Assembly (NCBI GenBank): GCA_049655425.1
Contig: JBASJS010000003.1
Location: forward strand, 1,240,001 to 1,304,000
Reading direction: 5' to 3'
From: Limnohabitans_A sp049655425
GTDB taxonomy: Bacteria; Pseudomonadota; Gammaproteobacteria; Burkholderiales; Burkholderiaceae_C
Length of the DNA: 64,000 nt
The position numbers and the translations under genes are program-made. This document shows, piece by piece, positions 1 through 9,004 of this stretch. The first letter of the stretch is position 1. Each line of letters opens with the position of its first letter. Below the pieces are notes generated by a model. It worked only from the letters and a program-made list of their open reading frames with translations, was not told where the DNA came from and made no database searches.

Positions 1-110
1 GTGCCAGCAAGTCGGTACGCGAGGTCATTGCAGCGGCCTCCATGCTAATGCCAAGAACAGCCATTCAAACGCAAACTGTGCTGCTAGACAATGCAACGGG
101 AGTAATCTGA
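1..110 (+). CDS. C-terminal end of an AtuA-family (acyclic terpene utilisation-type) protein, partial
   Basis: An open frame enters from the left edge and stops at the TGA at 108-110. Its last 35 residues include a stretch reading REVIAAASMLMPR. One base separates its stop from the next start, and the next gene encodes the small AtuA-like ferredoxin-fold protein that normally follows an AtuA (DUF1446) protein. The identification therefore rests mainly on context. AtuA proteins occur in terpenoid, acyl-CoA and related catabolic operons, but the chemistry is poorly defined. Too little is present to confirm the family from this fragment alone. Confidence 0.5.
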   Translation, partial: ASKSVREVIAAASMLMPRTAIQTQTVLLDNATGVI

Positions 111-111
111 C

Positions 112-414
112 ATGCGCTTACGCGACATTGCACACACCCGAACCGGCGACAAAGGCAATCGGTCCACTTTGTCGGTCATCGCTTATGACCGCAAGAATTT
201 CGAACTGCTTCATAAATTTGTCACGTCCGAGAGAGTTTTGGCCCACTTTGAAGGCATTGTGGGCGGCCCCATTGAGCGCTATAGCCTGCCGCAACTGGGC
301 GCTCTGAACTTTGTCATGCACAACGCATTGGGAGGGGGCGTCACCCGGTCCTTGGCCCTAGATGCCCACGGGAAATGCCTGAGTGCCAAACTGCTTGATC
401 TTGTGATTGAATAG
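112..414 (+). CDS. AtuA-like ferredoxin-fold protein
   Basis: This 100-residue protein opens with MRLRDIAHTRTGDKGN, the hallmark of the small AtuA-associated ferredoxin-fold domain, which exists alone or fused to the C-terminus of AtuA. It starts one base after the upstream stop, so the two are translationally coupled and probably form one functional unit. No catalytic residues can be assigned. A Bug-type receptor gene follows 24 bases downstream on the same strand and is probably co-transcribed, which suggests that the pair acts on a compound imported through that receptor. The substrate is unknown. Confidence 0.8.
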   Translation: MRLRDIAHTRTGDKGNRSTLSVIAYDRKNFELLHKFVTSERVLAHFEGIVGGPIERYSLPQLGALNFVMHNALGGGVTRSLALDAHGKCLSAKLLDLVIE

Positions 415-438
415 ACCTGTTTTGATATTGGAGTTAAC

Positions 439-1431
439 ATGAAAAATATTAGTTCTTTCGGCTTGAAAAAAACTTTGCTTAGCGCGTTGTTAGGCTTTGG
501 CATTGCACTTAGCGCAACGCATGCACAGGCTCAGGCCTACCCCAATAAACCCATCAAGGCCATCGTGCCTTTTGCAGCGGGCAGTGCCACCGATCAAATT
601 GGCCGAGCCTTTGCCCAAAAAATGTCAGATGCGCTGGGCCAACCCATCGTGGTTGAAAACAAAGCCGGCGTCAACGGCATGCTAGGTGCCGATGCGGTGG
701 CCAAATCGGCGCCCGATGGTTACACCATCCTGATTGGCACCAACAGCACCAATGCCGCCCTCAAAAGCTTGATGAAGAAATTGCCCTACGACCAAGACAC
801 TGCGTTTGCGCCCATTGGTTACATGGGCTCTGTACCCCTCATTGTGGCCGTCAACAACGATGTGCCTGCCAAGAACTTAAAAGAGTTTGTCGACTTGGCC
901 AAGTCAAAACCCACGCAAGTCACTTTTGCCAGCGCCAGCACATCTCAATTGGTGTCCAGCGAAGTATTGGCCAGCATGGCTGGTATTCAAATGACACACG
1001 TGCCATACAAAAGCGGCCCTGCAGCCATGACCGACCTCATTGGCGGACAGGTCAACATGTTCTCGGCAGACTTTGCCGTCATGCTGCCTCAAATCAAGGC
1101 AGGCAAAATTCGCGGCTTGGCTGTGACATCAACACAGCGCTCCAAAGCCATTCCAGAGTTGCCCACAGTCAACGAAGCCTTGGGCCTCAAAGACTATGAG
1201 TTGATTGCCTACTTTGCCATGTTTGCACCTGCTGGTACACCAGCAGATGTCATTCAAAAACTGAATGCTGCACTCAATGCCGCGGCCAACGACAAGGCCA
1301 TTCTTGAGCGCTTTTCTGCACTTGGTTTTGAAACAGCCCCCGCTTCACCAGAAGCCTTGGCGCAACGCTCCAAAACTGAAACAGCCAAGTGGGCCAAAGC
1401 CATTCGTGAAGCCAAGATTGAACCGCAGTAA
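439..1431 (+). CDS. Bug-family tripartite tricarboxylate transporter receptor
   Basis: This 330-residue periplasmic binding protein belongs to the Bug (TctC-like) family, which captures organic acids and similar small molecules and can present them to TctAB-type permeases. A Sec signal peptide ends near residue 31 (HAQAQA), followed by the typical YPNKPIKAIVPFAAGSATD opening. VVENKAGVNG and a DGYTILIG stretch follow, and VPYKSGPAAMTDLIGGQV forms part of the ligand pocket. A GGAG ribosome binding site lies six bases before the ATG. It is the last gene of the AtuA-type operon. No TctA or TctB gene is in the window, so the membrane partner must be encoded elsewhere. Confidence 0.93.
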   Translation: MKNISSFGLKKTLLSALLGFGIALSATHAQAQAYPNKPIKAIVPFAAGSATDQIGRAFAQKMSDALGQPIVVENKAGVNGMLGADAVAKSAPDGYTILIGTNSTNAALKSLMKKLPYDQDTAFAPIGYMGSVPLIVAVNNDVPAKNLKEFVDLAKSKPTQVTFASASTSQLVSSEVLASMAGIQMTHVPYKSGPAAMTDLIGGQVNMFSADFAVMLPQIKAGKIRGLAVTSTQRSKAIPELPTVNEALGLKDYELIAYFAMFAPAGTPADVIQKLNAALNAAANDKAILERFSALGFETAPASPEALAQRSKTETAKWAKAIREAKIEPQ

Positions 1432-1443
1432 TCTTAGAAACTC

Positions 1444-2034
1444 TCAATTCGAAAGCCTTGAGAGGTAATGTGAAATAGCCAGCAGGTCTTCATCGGTGAT
1501 GCCATACAAAGAGGCAATCATGATGGAGTCTCTGCCAACGGCTTGGTTGGCTTTCATGGCGCGCATGGTGTACAGCAGGTAGTCTTCTCGCTGCCCTGCC
1601 AATCTTGGCATTTGTTCACGGCCCACATACGTAGGCAGATGACAAATACCGCACCGCAATTCTTTAGACAATGATTCGCCCCTGGCGTAGAGCTTGGGCT
1701 GTTGCTTTGCTGTTGGCTTTGCACTGGGCATAGATGCGTAATAGTGGGCCAGCTCGGTAAGTTCCGAGTCTGGCACATTGTCCAGAGCACCCTTCATTTG
1801 AGGAATGTCCCGCATACCTTCTCGTATCAGAACCAATTGATTTTCAATGAAAATTTTGGGCTGACCCGCAAGTGAGGGAATGTTCACCAACTGTGAGTTG
1901 CCACCAGGCCCGTGACATGCAGCACACATGGCAGCACGTGCGGGGGCAGGTGCTGTTTGTGCGGCAGAAAAAAGGGGCGCCAAGATGGTCGCCCCCAGGA
2001 AGGCCAAGGCCTTCCATTGAGATCCAAAAGTCAT
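1444..2034 (-). CDS. diheme class I cytochrome c (c4/c553-like)
   Basis: The 196-residue protein has an N-terminal signal peptide (cleavage near residue 25, SAAQT) and two covalent heme motifs, CAACH at residues 37-41 and CGICH at 128-132, each followed by a methionine-containing region that could supply the axial ligand. Two tandem cytochrome c folds of this size match cytochrome c4-type periplasmic electron carriers. It starts two bases after the stop of the sorbosone-dehydrogenase-like gene on the same strand, so it is the likely electron acceptor for that enzyme. Its 3' end meets the Bug gene head-on with a 12-base gap. Confidence 0.9.
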   Translation of the reverse strand: MTFGSQWKALAFLGATILAPLFSAAQTAPAPARAAMCAACHGPGGNSQLVNIPSLAGQPKIFIENQLVLIREGMRDIPQMKGALDNVPDSELTELAHYYASMPSAKPTAKQQPKLYARGESLSKELRCGICHLPTYVGREQMPRLAGQREDYLLYTMRAMKANQAVGRDSIMIASLYGITDEDLLAISHYLSRLSN

Positions 2035-2036
2035 TC

Positions 2037-3278
2037 TTATTTGCTGTAGGTCACACGGTAGATCACACCCATTTGCTCATCCGAGACCAGCATTGAGCCG
2101 TCTTTCATTTGATGCAAATAAGCAGGACGTCCCCAGAATGACTGATCGGCTTCGTTGTAGAAACCAGTCATGAAAGGTTCGACTTTCGCGTTTTTACCAT
2201 CGGCATCAGCGCGCACCATGACTACGTCAAAACCAATTTTCTTGGTACGGTTCCATGAACCCTTGCGAGCATTGAACAAAACGTTGCGATATTCAGCAGG
2301 GAACATGTTGCCTGTGTAAAACTTAACGCCCATGGTCGCTGCGTGAGGACCCATCAAGGCCACTGGCTGCTCAACGCCTTCGCAAGGCTTGGCACGCTTC
2401 ACATCTGGGTCAGGCAAATTACCTTGATGGCAACTTGGAAAACCGTAATGACCACCCACTTTCAAGCGGTTGATGGTGTCATTGGGGGTATCGTCGCCCA
2501 GCCAATCGCGGCCATGATTGCTAAACCACAATTCTTTTGTCGTTGGGTGCCAATCAAATCCGACACTGTTGCGAACACCACGGGCCAAGACTTCCATGCC
2601 AGAACCGTCTGCGTTGTAACGGCGAATTTGCGCGTACTCAACGCTTGGGGGTTCGCAGATGTTGCAAGGCGCACCAAAGGGCACGTAGAGCTTGCCATCT
2701 GGACCAAATGCAATGTATTTCCAGTTGTGATGCGCTTCAGGCGGCAAATTGAACTTAGAAGTTAAGTCAACAGGCGAGACAGCAGGGTTCTTGTCAATGT
2801 TGTCAAAGCGCAAAACTTTATCAACCGACATCACATACAAAGATCCATCTTTGAACGCAGCTGTGGGTTGGTTCAACTTGTCAATGACGACTCGTGAGGT
2901 ACGCGTGGTGCCATTGTCAGTAATTTCATAAATGCGACCCAGTGGACGCGTACCCACATAAAACTTGCCGCCATCGCCCTCAGTGATAGCACGGCTACCT
3001 GGCACGCTATCGGCCCAAACTTCAACTTTAAAACCTGGCGGAAGTTTGATTTTATTGAGCGGTACATCTGCAGCTTTGGTAGCAGTCAATTTGCCAGCCA
3101 ATGGCGCAAGAGTGGACGTTGCCATGCTGTCTGGCATGCCTTGCTTCCAAGCAGGTGCAGGTGCGGGAGCTGCTGCAGGTGCTTGCGCAAACGCAGAAGC
3201 TGCAAGCATTGAAATTGAAACCGCCAAGCTAAGCTGTTTGATTTGTTGTATCGCCTTGATTTTCACATCTGACTCCAT
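2037..3278 (-). CDS. PQQ-type sorbosone/aldose dehydrogenase-like beta-propeller protein
   Basis: A secreted protein of about 413 residues from the ATG at 3278; a longer frame to 3305 uses TTG and is less likely. After the signal peptide (ending AFAQA) comes a six-bladed propeller of the glucose/sorbosone dehydrogenase family. It has KLPPGFKVEVWAD near the start, the CNICEPP cysteine pair mid-protein and the family stretch NHGRDWLGDDTPND. Family members oxidise sugars or aldehydes in the periplasm, many with PQQ. The diheme cytochrome c directly downstream is the expected electron acceptor. No PQQ biosynthesis genes are in the window, and cofactor use is inferred from the family. Confidence 0.82.
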   Translation of the reverse strand: MESDVKIKAIQQIKQLSLAVSISMLAASAFAQAPAAAPAPAPAWKQGMPDSMATSTLAPLAGKLTATKAADVPLNKIKLPPGFKVEVWADSVPGSRAITEGDGGKFYVGTRPLGRIYEITDNGTTRTSRVVIDKLNQPTAAFKDGSLYVMSVDKVLRFDNIDKNPAVSPVDLTSKFNLPPEAHHNWKYIAFGPDGKLYVPFGAPCNICEPPSVEYAQIRRYNADGSGMEVLARGVRNSVGFDWHPTTKELWFSNHGRDWLGDDTPNDTINRLKVGGHYGFPSCHQGNLPDPDVKRAKPCEGVEQPVALMGPHAATMGVKFYTGNMFPAEYRNVLFNARKGSWNRTKKIGFDVVMVRADADGKNAKVEPFMTGFYNEADQSFWGRPAYLHQMKDGSMLVSDEQMGVIYRVTYSK

Positions 3279-3406
3279 GGTGTTAGGAGCCCTGACTTTA
3301 ATCAAGCTTGGGCATGAAATTTTGAAGCCTGCTTAACAGTTGACTTCTTCAAAGGGGCATTGAAAAAAATCTCTAGGTATACCCTTAAGACATTTACCAA
3401 AATGTC

Positions 3407-5512
3407 TTATTGAAGTGGCAATTTAGCAGTGACACCCAACATCCAATTGCGCGGCAGCGCAGGTTCAAAAAATTGTTTGTTGGCTTGATTGATGATGACT
3501 GAGCTGACAGCTTTTTTGTCTAACAAATTGTCGATGCCCATGAATGCTTCAAGTCGATAGTGCCCAGCAACAAAGTGCTGTTTAAACCTGGCATTCAAGA
3601 CGCCATATCCGGGTGCTGCACTGCTGATGTCGTTGTTGTCACTTGCCCATAACTTAGACCTGGCAACCCATTCCAAGCTTACTTCTTTGCCATCCATTGA
3701 ACTGCTGGCAGACCGCAAGTAGCCCACTTCATTCCAAGTGACTGAAGAGAACAATTGTTGTTTTGGAATGCCTGGCAATGATTTTCCTGCAAGGCTTGTG
3801 TTTTGCCCAAATTCCGCTTGAATGACCGTTGCAGTGAGTTGCGCGCGCCAATGATTGTTAAGAAAATGGCGCGCAGAAATCTCAAGACCCTCTCGCAATG
3901 TGTTTTGCGAATTCACGAAGGCTGTTCGACCACCCGCTGAAAGACTGGTCACAATTTCGTTGTCAGTCTTGATTTGAAACAGGGCTGTGCTGATACGTGT
4001 TTGAGTCTTAGGGGTCCACTTAAAACCTGTCTCTAGGTGTTTGCTTCTAGAAGGCACCAAACCAACGTTGAACAAACCAAGTACCGTGTTACCAGATCTT
4101 GTGTACGCCGACTCAGACAACGTAGGTGTCTCAAATCCTTTGCCAGCGTTGGCATACACATTGAACGTGTCATGAACATGCCATGTCACCCCCAAAACTG
4201 GGTTGACCGCTTTGTAACTCACAGCGCCTGAACCATTGGCGCCATCGCTCAAATAATCGTCGCGGCTCTCGAGTTGAATGTTGCTGCGACGCGCGCCAGT
4301 AATCAAAGTGAATTGATTTGAAATACGCCAGTTGGCTTGGGCAAAGAAATCACGATTTTGACTCTCGTTGATTTCATTGCGATTGAGGGCACCTTTTTGA
4401 ATGCCGTTGGCAGCCAATCCACCTTGACGTTGTTCGCCAGAAAAATCTTGATCAAAACCCACGATCCAATCTGATGGCAGAGGCGTTAACCCATTCAAGC
4501 GACCTTTCAGTTGCAATCCGAGGCCATGAAAGTCTCTACCCAGACTTACCCAAGAACCCGCAGTGGGTGAACTTGCCTGATACTGAAGATTCTCGCGTGA
4601 GCCCCCATAAATTCTTGCTTGAACTTGCGTTTCCGGATTGAGTTGATGTGCCAGGACCACACCCACCTGCTCTTGGCTTACAGTTTTGCGAGTGTCATTG
4701 GCAATGGCATTGTTGCCTGCTTGTTTTGGATTGAGCGTTAACTGTGCAAGCGTTAGTCCAAGCGGGTCTTTGGCAAAAGGCATGTTGAAGGAATTTGCAA
4801 TCACTTTGACATTCGTTTGCGGCGAGACATCAACTCGGATGAGCGCATTCAACTGTTCCCTTTTGGCTTCGCTGTGTGCTCTGTAGCCTTGAATGTGAAA
4901 GGTACTGTAATCGGCCAAGAAGCCAATGTTTCCTGACTTTTGACTGAACTGCCAATCGGAGCGCGACAGACCATCACTGCCTGTTAGCGCTTGTACCTGT
5001 GCAGTAGGTGTTTGACTGGACTCTTTAGAAAAAACTTGGATTACACCGCCCGCCGCGTTGCCATAAAGCTGCGCCAATGGGCCTGTCAGCACTTCAATTC
5101 TTTCTGCGGAGGTAAGGCTGACTGTAGACGCCTGTCCTTGGCCATCTGGTGTGGTTGCCGGAATGCCATCGGTGATGAGCCGAAATCCACGCAAGCCAAA
5201 TGCCGAGCGTGCGCCAAATCCACGCACAGAAATTTGAACATCTTGCGCGTAGTTATGACGGTTCAACGCTACGACACCAGGCGCTTGATTCAATACATCT
5301 GACAAATTGACTTGCGCACCCGATCCGCGAATGGCCTCGGCTTCAATGGCATAAATAGAAGCAGGTGCGTCAAATTGTCGCTGTGCCAAGCGACCACTCT
5401 GAACAACTAATTCTTGGGCGTCATTGGATTGGGCAGATACCAGTGCAGTATGGAGGCCAAGCACCAGCAGTGGCAAACAACGCATTGGAAATTGATGAGG
5501 TGTGAGTGACAT
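3407..5512 (-). CDS. TonB-dependent outer-membrane receptor
   Basis: About 701 residues from the ATG at 5512; an in-frame TTG at 5533 gives a slightly longer form. A signal peptide ends at LVSAQS, then a plug domain carries SGAQVNLSDVLNQAPGV, VRGFGARSAFGLRGFRL and RIEVLTGPLAQLYGNAAGGV. The rest is a 22-strand-type barrel ending in hydrophobic strands. It imports a large or scarce ligand across the outer membrane using TonB energy. It lies upstream of, and in the same direction as, the propeller dehydrogenase (gap about 130 bases), so it may supply that enzyme's substrate, metal or cofactor. The ligand cannot be read from the sequence. Confidence 0.9.
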   Translation of the reverse strand: MSLTPHQFPMRCLPLLVLGLHTALVSAQSNDAQELVVQSGRLAQRQFDAPASIYAIEAEAIRGSGAQVNLSDVLNQAPGVVALNRHNYAQDVQISVRGFGARSAFGLRGFRLITDGIPATTPDGQGQASTVSLTSAERIEVLTGPLAQLYGNAAGGVIQVFSKESSQTPTAQVQALTGSDGLSRSDWQFSQKSGNIGFLADYSTFHIQGYRAHSEAKREQLNALIRVDVSPQTNVKVIANSFNMPFAKDPLGLTLAQLTLNPKQAGNNAIANDTRKTVSQEQVGVVLAHQLNPETQVQARIYGGSRENLQYQASSPTAGSWVSLGRDFHGLGLQLKGRLNGLTPLPSDWIVGFDQDFSGEQRQGGLAANGIQKGALNRNEINESQNRDFFAQANWRISNQFTLITGARRSNIQLESRDDYLSDGANGSGAVSYKAVNPVLGVTWHVHDTFNVYANAGKGFETPTLSESAYTRSGNTVLGLFNVGLVPSRSKHLETGFKWTPKTQTRISTALFQIKTDNEIVTSLSAGGRTAFVNSQNTLREGLEISARHFLNNHWRAQLTATVIQAEFGQNTSLAGKSLPGIPKQQLFSSVTWNEVGYLRSASSSMDGKEVSLEWVARSKLWASDNNDISSAAPGYGVLNARFKQHFVAGHYRLEAFMGIDNLLDKKAVSSVIINQANKQFFEPALPRNWMLGVTAKLPLQ

Positions 5513-5653
5513 GGAATTTTTCAAAATAATCAATAAAGTTTAAACAATAACGCCACGACAGTTCCTTGAAGGGTTTTGACAATGGACATCTAGCGTTGCC
5601 TTATCGCGAAAGAACCAATAGACTTATTGAAGATTTTTAATGACTTGCAGTGC

Positions 5654-6874
5654 ATGAACCAACCAGCAACTCCCCACCCCTCTGCCCTTTGCGGGCTCAA
5701 AGTTCTTGAACTAGGTCAGTTAATCGCTGGACCCTTTGCGGCCAAAACCTTGGCCGACTTTGGCGCTGAAGTGATTAAAGTTGAAGCACCAGACAGTGGC
5801 GACCCGCTGCGCAAATGGCGCATGCTCAAAGACGGCACCTCAGTTTGGTGGCAAGTTCAATCGCGCAACAAACGTTCATTGGCACTAGACCTTCGCAAAC
5901 CTGAAGGCCAAGGCATCGTTCGTCTATTGGCTTTGGAAGCCGATGTCTTGATTGAGAATTTTCGACCTGGCGCCATGGAGGCTTGGGGCTTAGCACCTGA
6001 CGATCTCATTGCCCAAAACCCAAAATTAATTGTCTTGCGCATCAGTGGGTATGGTCAGACGGGCCCCTATCGCAATCGACCCGGCTTTGGCGTCATCGGT
6101 GAAGCCATGGGCGGCCTGCGCCACTTAACGGCTGAGCCAGGGCGCGTGCCCGTGCGGGTGGGCGTGAGCATTGGCGACACACTCTCCGCCTTGCACGGCG
6201 TGATCGGTATTTTGCTTGCGCTCCAGCATCGACATGTCACTGGTCAAGGTCAAGTGATTGATGTGGCACTGTATGAGTCGGTGTTCAACTGCATGGAAAG
6301 CCTGCTTCCTGAGTACAGTGCTTTTGGTGCTGTACGCGGCCCTGCTGGAAGTGCTTTGCCAGGCATTGCGCCCACCAATGCCTACCGCTGCAAAGAAGGC
6401 GCTTATGCCCTGATTGCTGGCAACGGCGACAGCATTTTCAAACGCTTAATGAACCTCATTGGTCGAGCCGACTTGGCCAATGACCCAACGCTGGGCGACA
6501 ACACAGGACGTGTGGCAAGGGTTGAAGAAATTGACCAAGCCATTGAAGCTTGGACCTTGCAAAAAAGTGTGGACGAAGTTCTAGAAGCCTTAGACAGTGC
6601 ATCTGTGCCCGCTGGCAAAATCTACAACATTGCAGACATCGCTGCAGACCCGCATTACGCTGCCAGAGGTATGTTGCAACAGATCACTATGGCCGATGGC
6701 AGTAAATTGAAAATACCAGGTGTTGTGCCTAAACTTTCTTTAACGCCGGGACAACATCGCCGGAATGCACCCGATTTAGGTCAAGACACAGATGAGATCT
6801 TGAAAGAAATGGGTCTAAGTGCCGACCAAATTCAAAAACTAAAGGCAGCGGGTATTGTCAATGACCGGCCTTAA
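5654..6874 (+). CDS. family III CoA-transferase (CaiB/BaiF/Frc-type)
   Basis: The 406-residue frame from the ATG at 5654 opens with the family's LKVLELGQLIAGPFAAKTLADFGAEVIKVE-type region; a TTG at 5627 is a less likely start. The catalytic aspartate is probably Asp175 in VSIGDTLSAL. Enzymes of this class move CoA from a donor thioester to a carboxylic acid through an aspartyl-CoA anhydride. The SDR gene begins before or just after this stop, so the two form one operon. The acid substrate is unknown. Succinyl-CoA or formyl-CoA-type donors are usual for the family. Confidence 0.92.
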   Translation: MNQPATPHPSALCGLKVLELGQLIAGPFAAKTLADFGAEVIKVEAPDSGDPLRKWRMLKDGTSVWWQVQSRNKRSLALDLRKPEGQGIVRLLALEADVLIENFRPGAMEAWGLAPDDLIAQNPKLIVLRISGYGQTGPYRNRPGFGVIGEAMGGLRHLTAEPGRVPVRVGVSIGDTLSALHGVIGILLALQHRHVTGQGQVIDVALYESVFNCMESLLPEYSAFGAVRGPAGSALPGIAPTNAYRCKEGAYALIAGNGDSIFKRLMNLIGRADLANDPTLGDNTGRVARVEEIDQAIEAWTLQKSVDEVLEALDSASVPAGKIYNIADIAADPHYAARGMLQQITMADGSKLKIPGVVPKLSLTPGQHRRNAPDLGQDTDEILKEMGLSADQIQKLKAAGIVNDRP

Positions 6875-6890
6875 ACAAAGCTCCAATCAC

Positions 6891-7676
6891 ATGAACAAAA
6901 TTTCTTATGGACTTGAAGGCAAAGTTTGCCTGATTACAGGTGGTGCCCAAGGCATTGGAGAAGCTTGTGTACGTCTATTTTTGGAACAAGGCGCAAGAGT
7001 CATCTTTGTTGATGTACACAAAGAACGAGGCGAATCTCTTCAGTCGCAGTTGCAACAACAAGGCCACGAAGTTCTCTTCATTGCCAGTGACATTGGCCAC
7101 AAAGTAGAAGTCGACGCATTGATCACTCAAGTGCTTGAGCGTTTTGGTCGAATTGATATTTTGGTGAGCAACGCCGGCATATTCAAAGCTGCACCATTTT
7201 TAGAAGTGACCGAAGCCGATTTTGACGAAGTCTTGCGGGTTAATTTAAGAGGCGCATTTTTAATGGGGCAAGCTGTAGCGCGCGTCATGAAAGAAAAAGG
7301 CAGGGGTGCCATTGTTCACATGAGTTCTGTCAACGGTGTATTGGCCATACCAGAAATTGCCTCATACAACGTCAGCAAAGGCGGCCTCAATCAATTGACC
7401 CGTGCCATGGCTCTGGCATTGGCCGATGATGGCATTCGCGTCAATGCTGTAGCCCCAGGCACAATTGCCACCGAGTTGGCAAGCAAGGCGGTTTTAACAA
7501 GCGACGAAGCTCGCAACAAAATACTTGGCCGCACACCGATGAAGCGATTAGGTGATCCATCTGAGGTGGCCCACGTGGTAGCTTTCTTGGCCAGCGATGC
7601 AGCTAGCTACATCACTGGCGAAGTGATCACGGTAGACGGTGGCCGAATGGCCTTGAATTACACCGTCAAAATTTAA
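6891..7676 (+). CDS. short-chain dehydrogenase/reductase
   Basis: A classical SDR of 261 residues from the ATG at 6891; in-frame TTG 6855 and ATG 6861 overlap the upstream CoA-transferase gene and give 10-12 extra residues. The dinucleotide site TGGAQGIG lies at residues 16-23, the NAG motif near 94-96, Ser145/146, and the catalytic Tyr159 and Lys163 in YNVSK. An aspartate after the second beta strand (VDVH) favours NAD over NADP. It probably oxidises or reduces a hydroxy/keto group on the substrate handled by the CoA-transferase. The 3' end is one base from the convergent VOC gene. Confidence 0.92.
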   Translation: MNKISYGLEGKVCLITGGAQGIGEACVRLFLEQGARVIFVDVHKERGESLQSQLQQQGHEVLFIASDIGHKVEVDALITQVLERFGRIDILVSNAGIFKAAPFLEVTEADFDEVLRVNLRGAFLMGQAVARVMKEKGRGAIVHMSSVNGVLAIPEIASYNVSKGGLNQLTRAMALALADDGIRVNAVAPGTIATELASKAVLTSDEARNKILGRTPMKRLGDPSEVAHVVAFLASDAASYITGEVITVDGGRMALNYTVKI

Positions 7677-7677
7677 A

Positions 7678-8067
7678 TTAGGTTGGCTTAACTGGGCGGT
7701 GCAACACGCAAATCTTGTTGCCCGTTGGATCGCGCAGATAGGCTAGGTTCAAAGTACCAAATGAGCCTTCGCGGGGTCCTGGTGGATCTTCACAAGTGGT
7801 GCCACCGTTGGCAATGCCAGCTGCATGGAATGCATGAACCTGCTCCAGAGTTTCTGCCAGGAATCCAATCGTGCTGCCGTTGGCAGGCGTTGCAGGCTGG
7901 CCATCTAAAGGTTTGGTAATTGAAAAAGAACCTTTAGGCGTTCTGTAGAAATACCGCGTGTTGTTGTTGATGACGCCGGGGCCAATACCGAGGGTGTTCA
8001 AAACGGCATCGTAGAATTTTTTGGATGCCTCTAGATCGTTGGCTCCGAGCATGACGTGACTGAACAT
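7678..8067 (-). CDS. VOC-superfamily (glyoxalase/dioxygenase fold) protein
   Basis: A 129-residue single-domain VOC protein beginning MFSHVMLGANDLEASKKFYD, with His4 as a plausible first metal ligand. The tail reads LRDPTGNKICVLHRP; glutamate is usual near the final metal site but this copy has a cysteine-containing KICVLH segment. This small clade of lactoylglutathione-lyase-like proteins is common in proteobacteria and mostly uncharacterised. It converges with the SDR gene and lies 38 bases from the start-distal end of the cupin gene on the same strand. Function is not assigned beyond the fold. Confidence 0.82.
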   Translation of the reverse strand: MFSHVMLGANDLEASKKFYDAVLNTLGIGPGVINNNTRYFYRTPKGSFSITKPLDGQPATPANGSTIGFLAETLEQVHAFHAAGIANGGTTCEDPPGPREGSFGTLNLAYLRDPTGNKICVLHRPVKPT

Positions 8068-8105
8068 TGTTTTCCTTTATTGGATGGTTAAGTTTGGACT
8101 GCAAC

Positions 8106-8759
8106 CTAGCTTAGCAGGTGTCCAGTTTTAACAAAAATAGTACAACCCTCTTTGCTGAAAGGTTTGTGCAAACTCATGTGAGGGCTTCTGATCCACGATC
8201 CTGAGGGATATCGTGCATGCTCATCTTCAAACACGCCATCAACCACAAAGATTTCTTCGCCGCCATAGTGCCTGTGTGGATTGAAGTAAGTTTGAGGCGC
8301 CCAACGGACCAGCGTGGAGCCACTTCCTTGTTGCATCAGCGGCATCACAGTCAGGCCATCAACCATGCCCTGATACCAAGTGGCTGAATGGGTGTCAACA
8401 ACTTCGCGCTTAATTTGATCGGGACCTAAGTGCCGCAACTTCACGAACAGTGTGCACCCCTGTTCACTGAACGGTGCGTGCACTGAACCCGGTGGATTCA
8501 TGATGTAGGTGCCAGCAGAATAATGGCCCGATTCATCGCTGAAGGCGCCCTCCAATACCAAAATTTCTTCACCCAAATCATGGGTGTGCATTTGAAACAT
8601 TGAGCCCGCCTGATAGCGAACAATGGAAGTTGCTTTTGCCACTTCATCGCCTTGGCGCTCTAGCATGCGCCTTTCAACGCCTGTTTCGGGGCTAGGGATC
8701 CAGGGCAAGTCGTGGTGATTGATCACGACCCTTTGACTGTTATCAGCGTTGATGTTCAT
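8106..8759 (-). CDS. double-cupin ChrR-like protein
   Basis: This 217-residue protein contains two ChrR-type cupin repeats in tandem. The first (about residues 15-110) has HTHDLGEEILVLEGAFSDE; the second (about 125-215) has HRHYGGEEIFVVDGVFEDE. Each repeat thus carries the His-x-His...Glu pattern of a metal-binding cupin. Related proteins are annotated as anti-sigma ChrR C-terminal domains or dihydroxyacetophenone-dioxygenase-like cupins. The zinc-binding N-terminal ChrR domain is absent here, so an enzyme or metal-dependent binding protein is more likely than an anti-sigma factor. It is the last gene before the first tRNA-derived repeat and is transcribed away from it. Confidence 0.85.
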   Translation of the reverse strand: MNINADNSQRVVINHHDLPWIPSPETGVERRMLERQGDEVAKATSIVRYQAGSMFQMHTHDLGEEILVLEGAFSDESGHYSAGTYIMNPPGSVHAPFSEQGCTLFVKLRHLGPDQIKREVVDTHSATWYQGMVDGLTVMPLMQQGSGSTLVRWAPQTYFNPHRHYGGEEIFVVDGVFEDEHARYPSGSWIRSPHMSLHKPFSKEGCTIFVKTGHLLS

Positions 8760-8827
8760 CTTTTGTGATCTTGATTTTCAAAACAATCTAAGCATAACAA
8801 GCCAACTCAATCTAGGATCAATAAGAC

Positions 8828-8859
8828 AAAACCCCCACCATGACTGAAAGGGGATTTTT
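8828..8859. terminator. rho-independent-like hairpin left of repeat R1
   Basis: AAAACCCCC and GGGGATTTTT flank a short loop and end in a T tract. It lies just outside the displaced tRNA 3' end in R1, where it would terminate leftward tRNA transcription. A closely similar hairpin sits in the same place beside R4. Confidence 0.5.
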
Positions 8860-8864
8860 CAATT

Positions 8865-8988
8865 TGGTTGGCCCACTAGGACTTGAACATGGGACAAAAG
8901 GATCATGAGCAGCTTCAAGAAATAAAACCTATTACAAATCAATAGCTTAAAAGCGATCCACTGAGGTGTGGAAGCAAATGTCGAAGCA
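8865..8988 (-). repeat. R1: displaced tRNA 3' half plus conserved att-like end (most decayed copy)
   Basis: Read on the minus strand, the left 43 bases match the 3' half of the CAT-anticodon tRNA at 43623-43699, from the anticodon through the CCA end, with five mismatches by eye. At the anticodon (GGATCATGAG) the match stops and an unrelated block of about 80 bases begins. That block recurs in R2, R3 and R4 and ends in two TGTGGAAGCA-type direct repeats, the second mutated to TCGAAGCA here. R1, R2 and R4 are each 124 bases long. The copy cannot be a functional tRNA because it lacks the 5' half. Confidence 0.9.
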
Positions 8989-9004
8989 ACGCTCAACTTG
9001 GCAC

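Noticed and set aside
1441..1464. Hairpin between the first Bug gene and the cytochrome gene as a terminator
   Set aside because: CTCTCAA/TTGAGAG can pair, but there is no T tract and it overlaps the end of the cytochrome gene.
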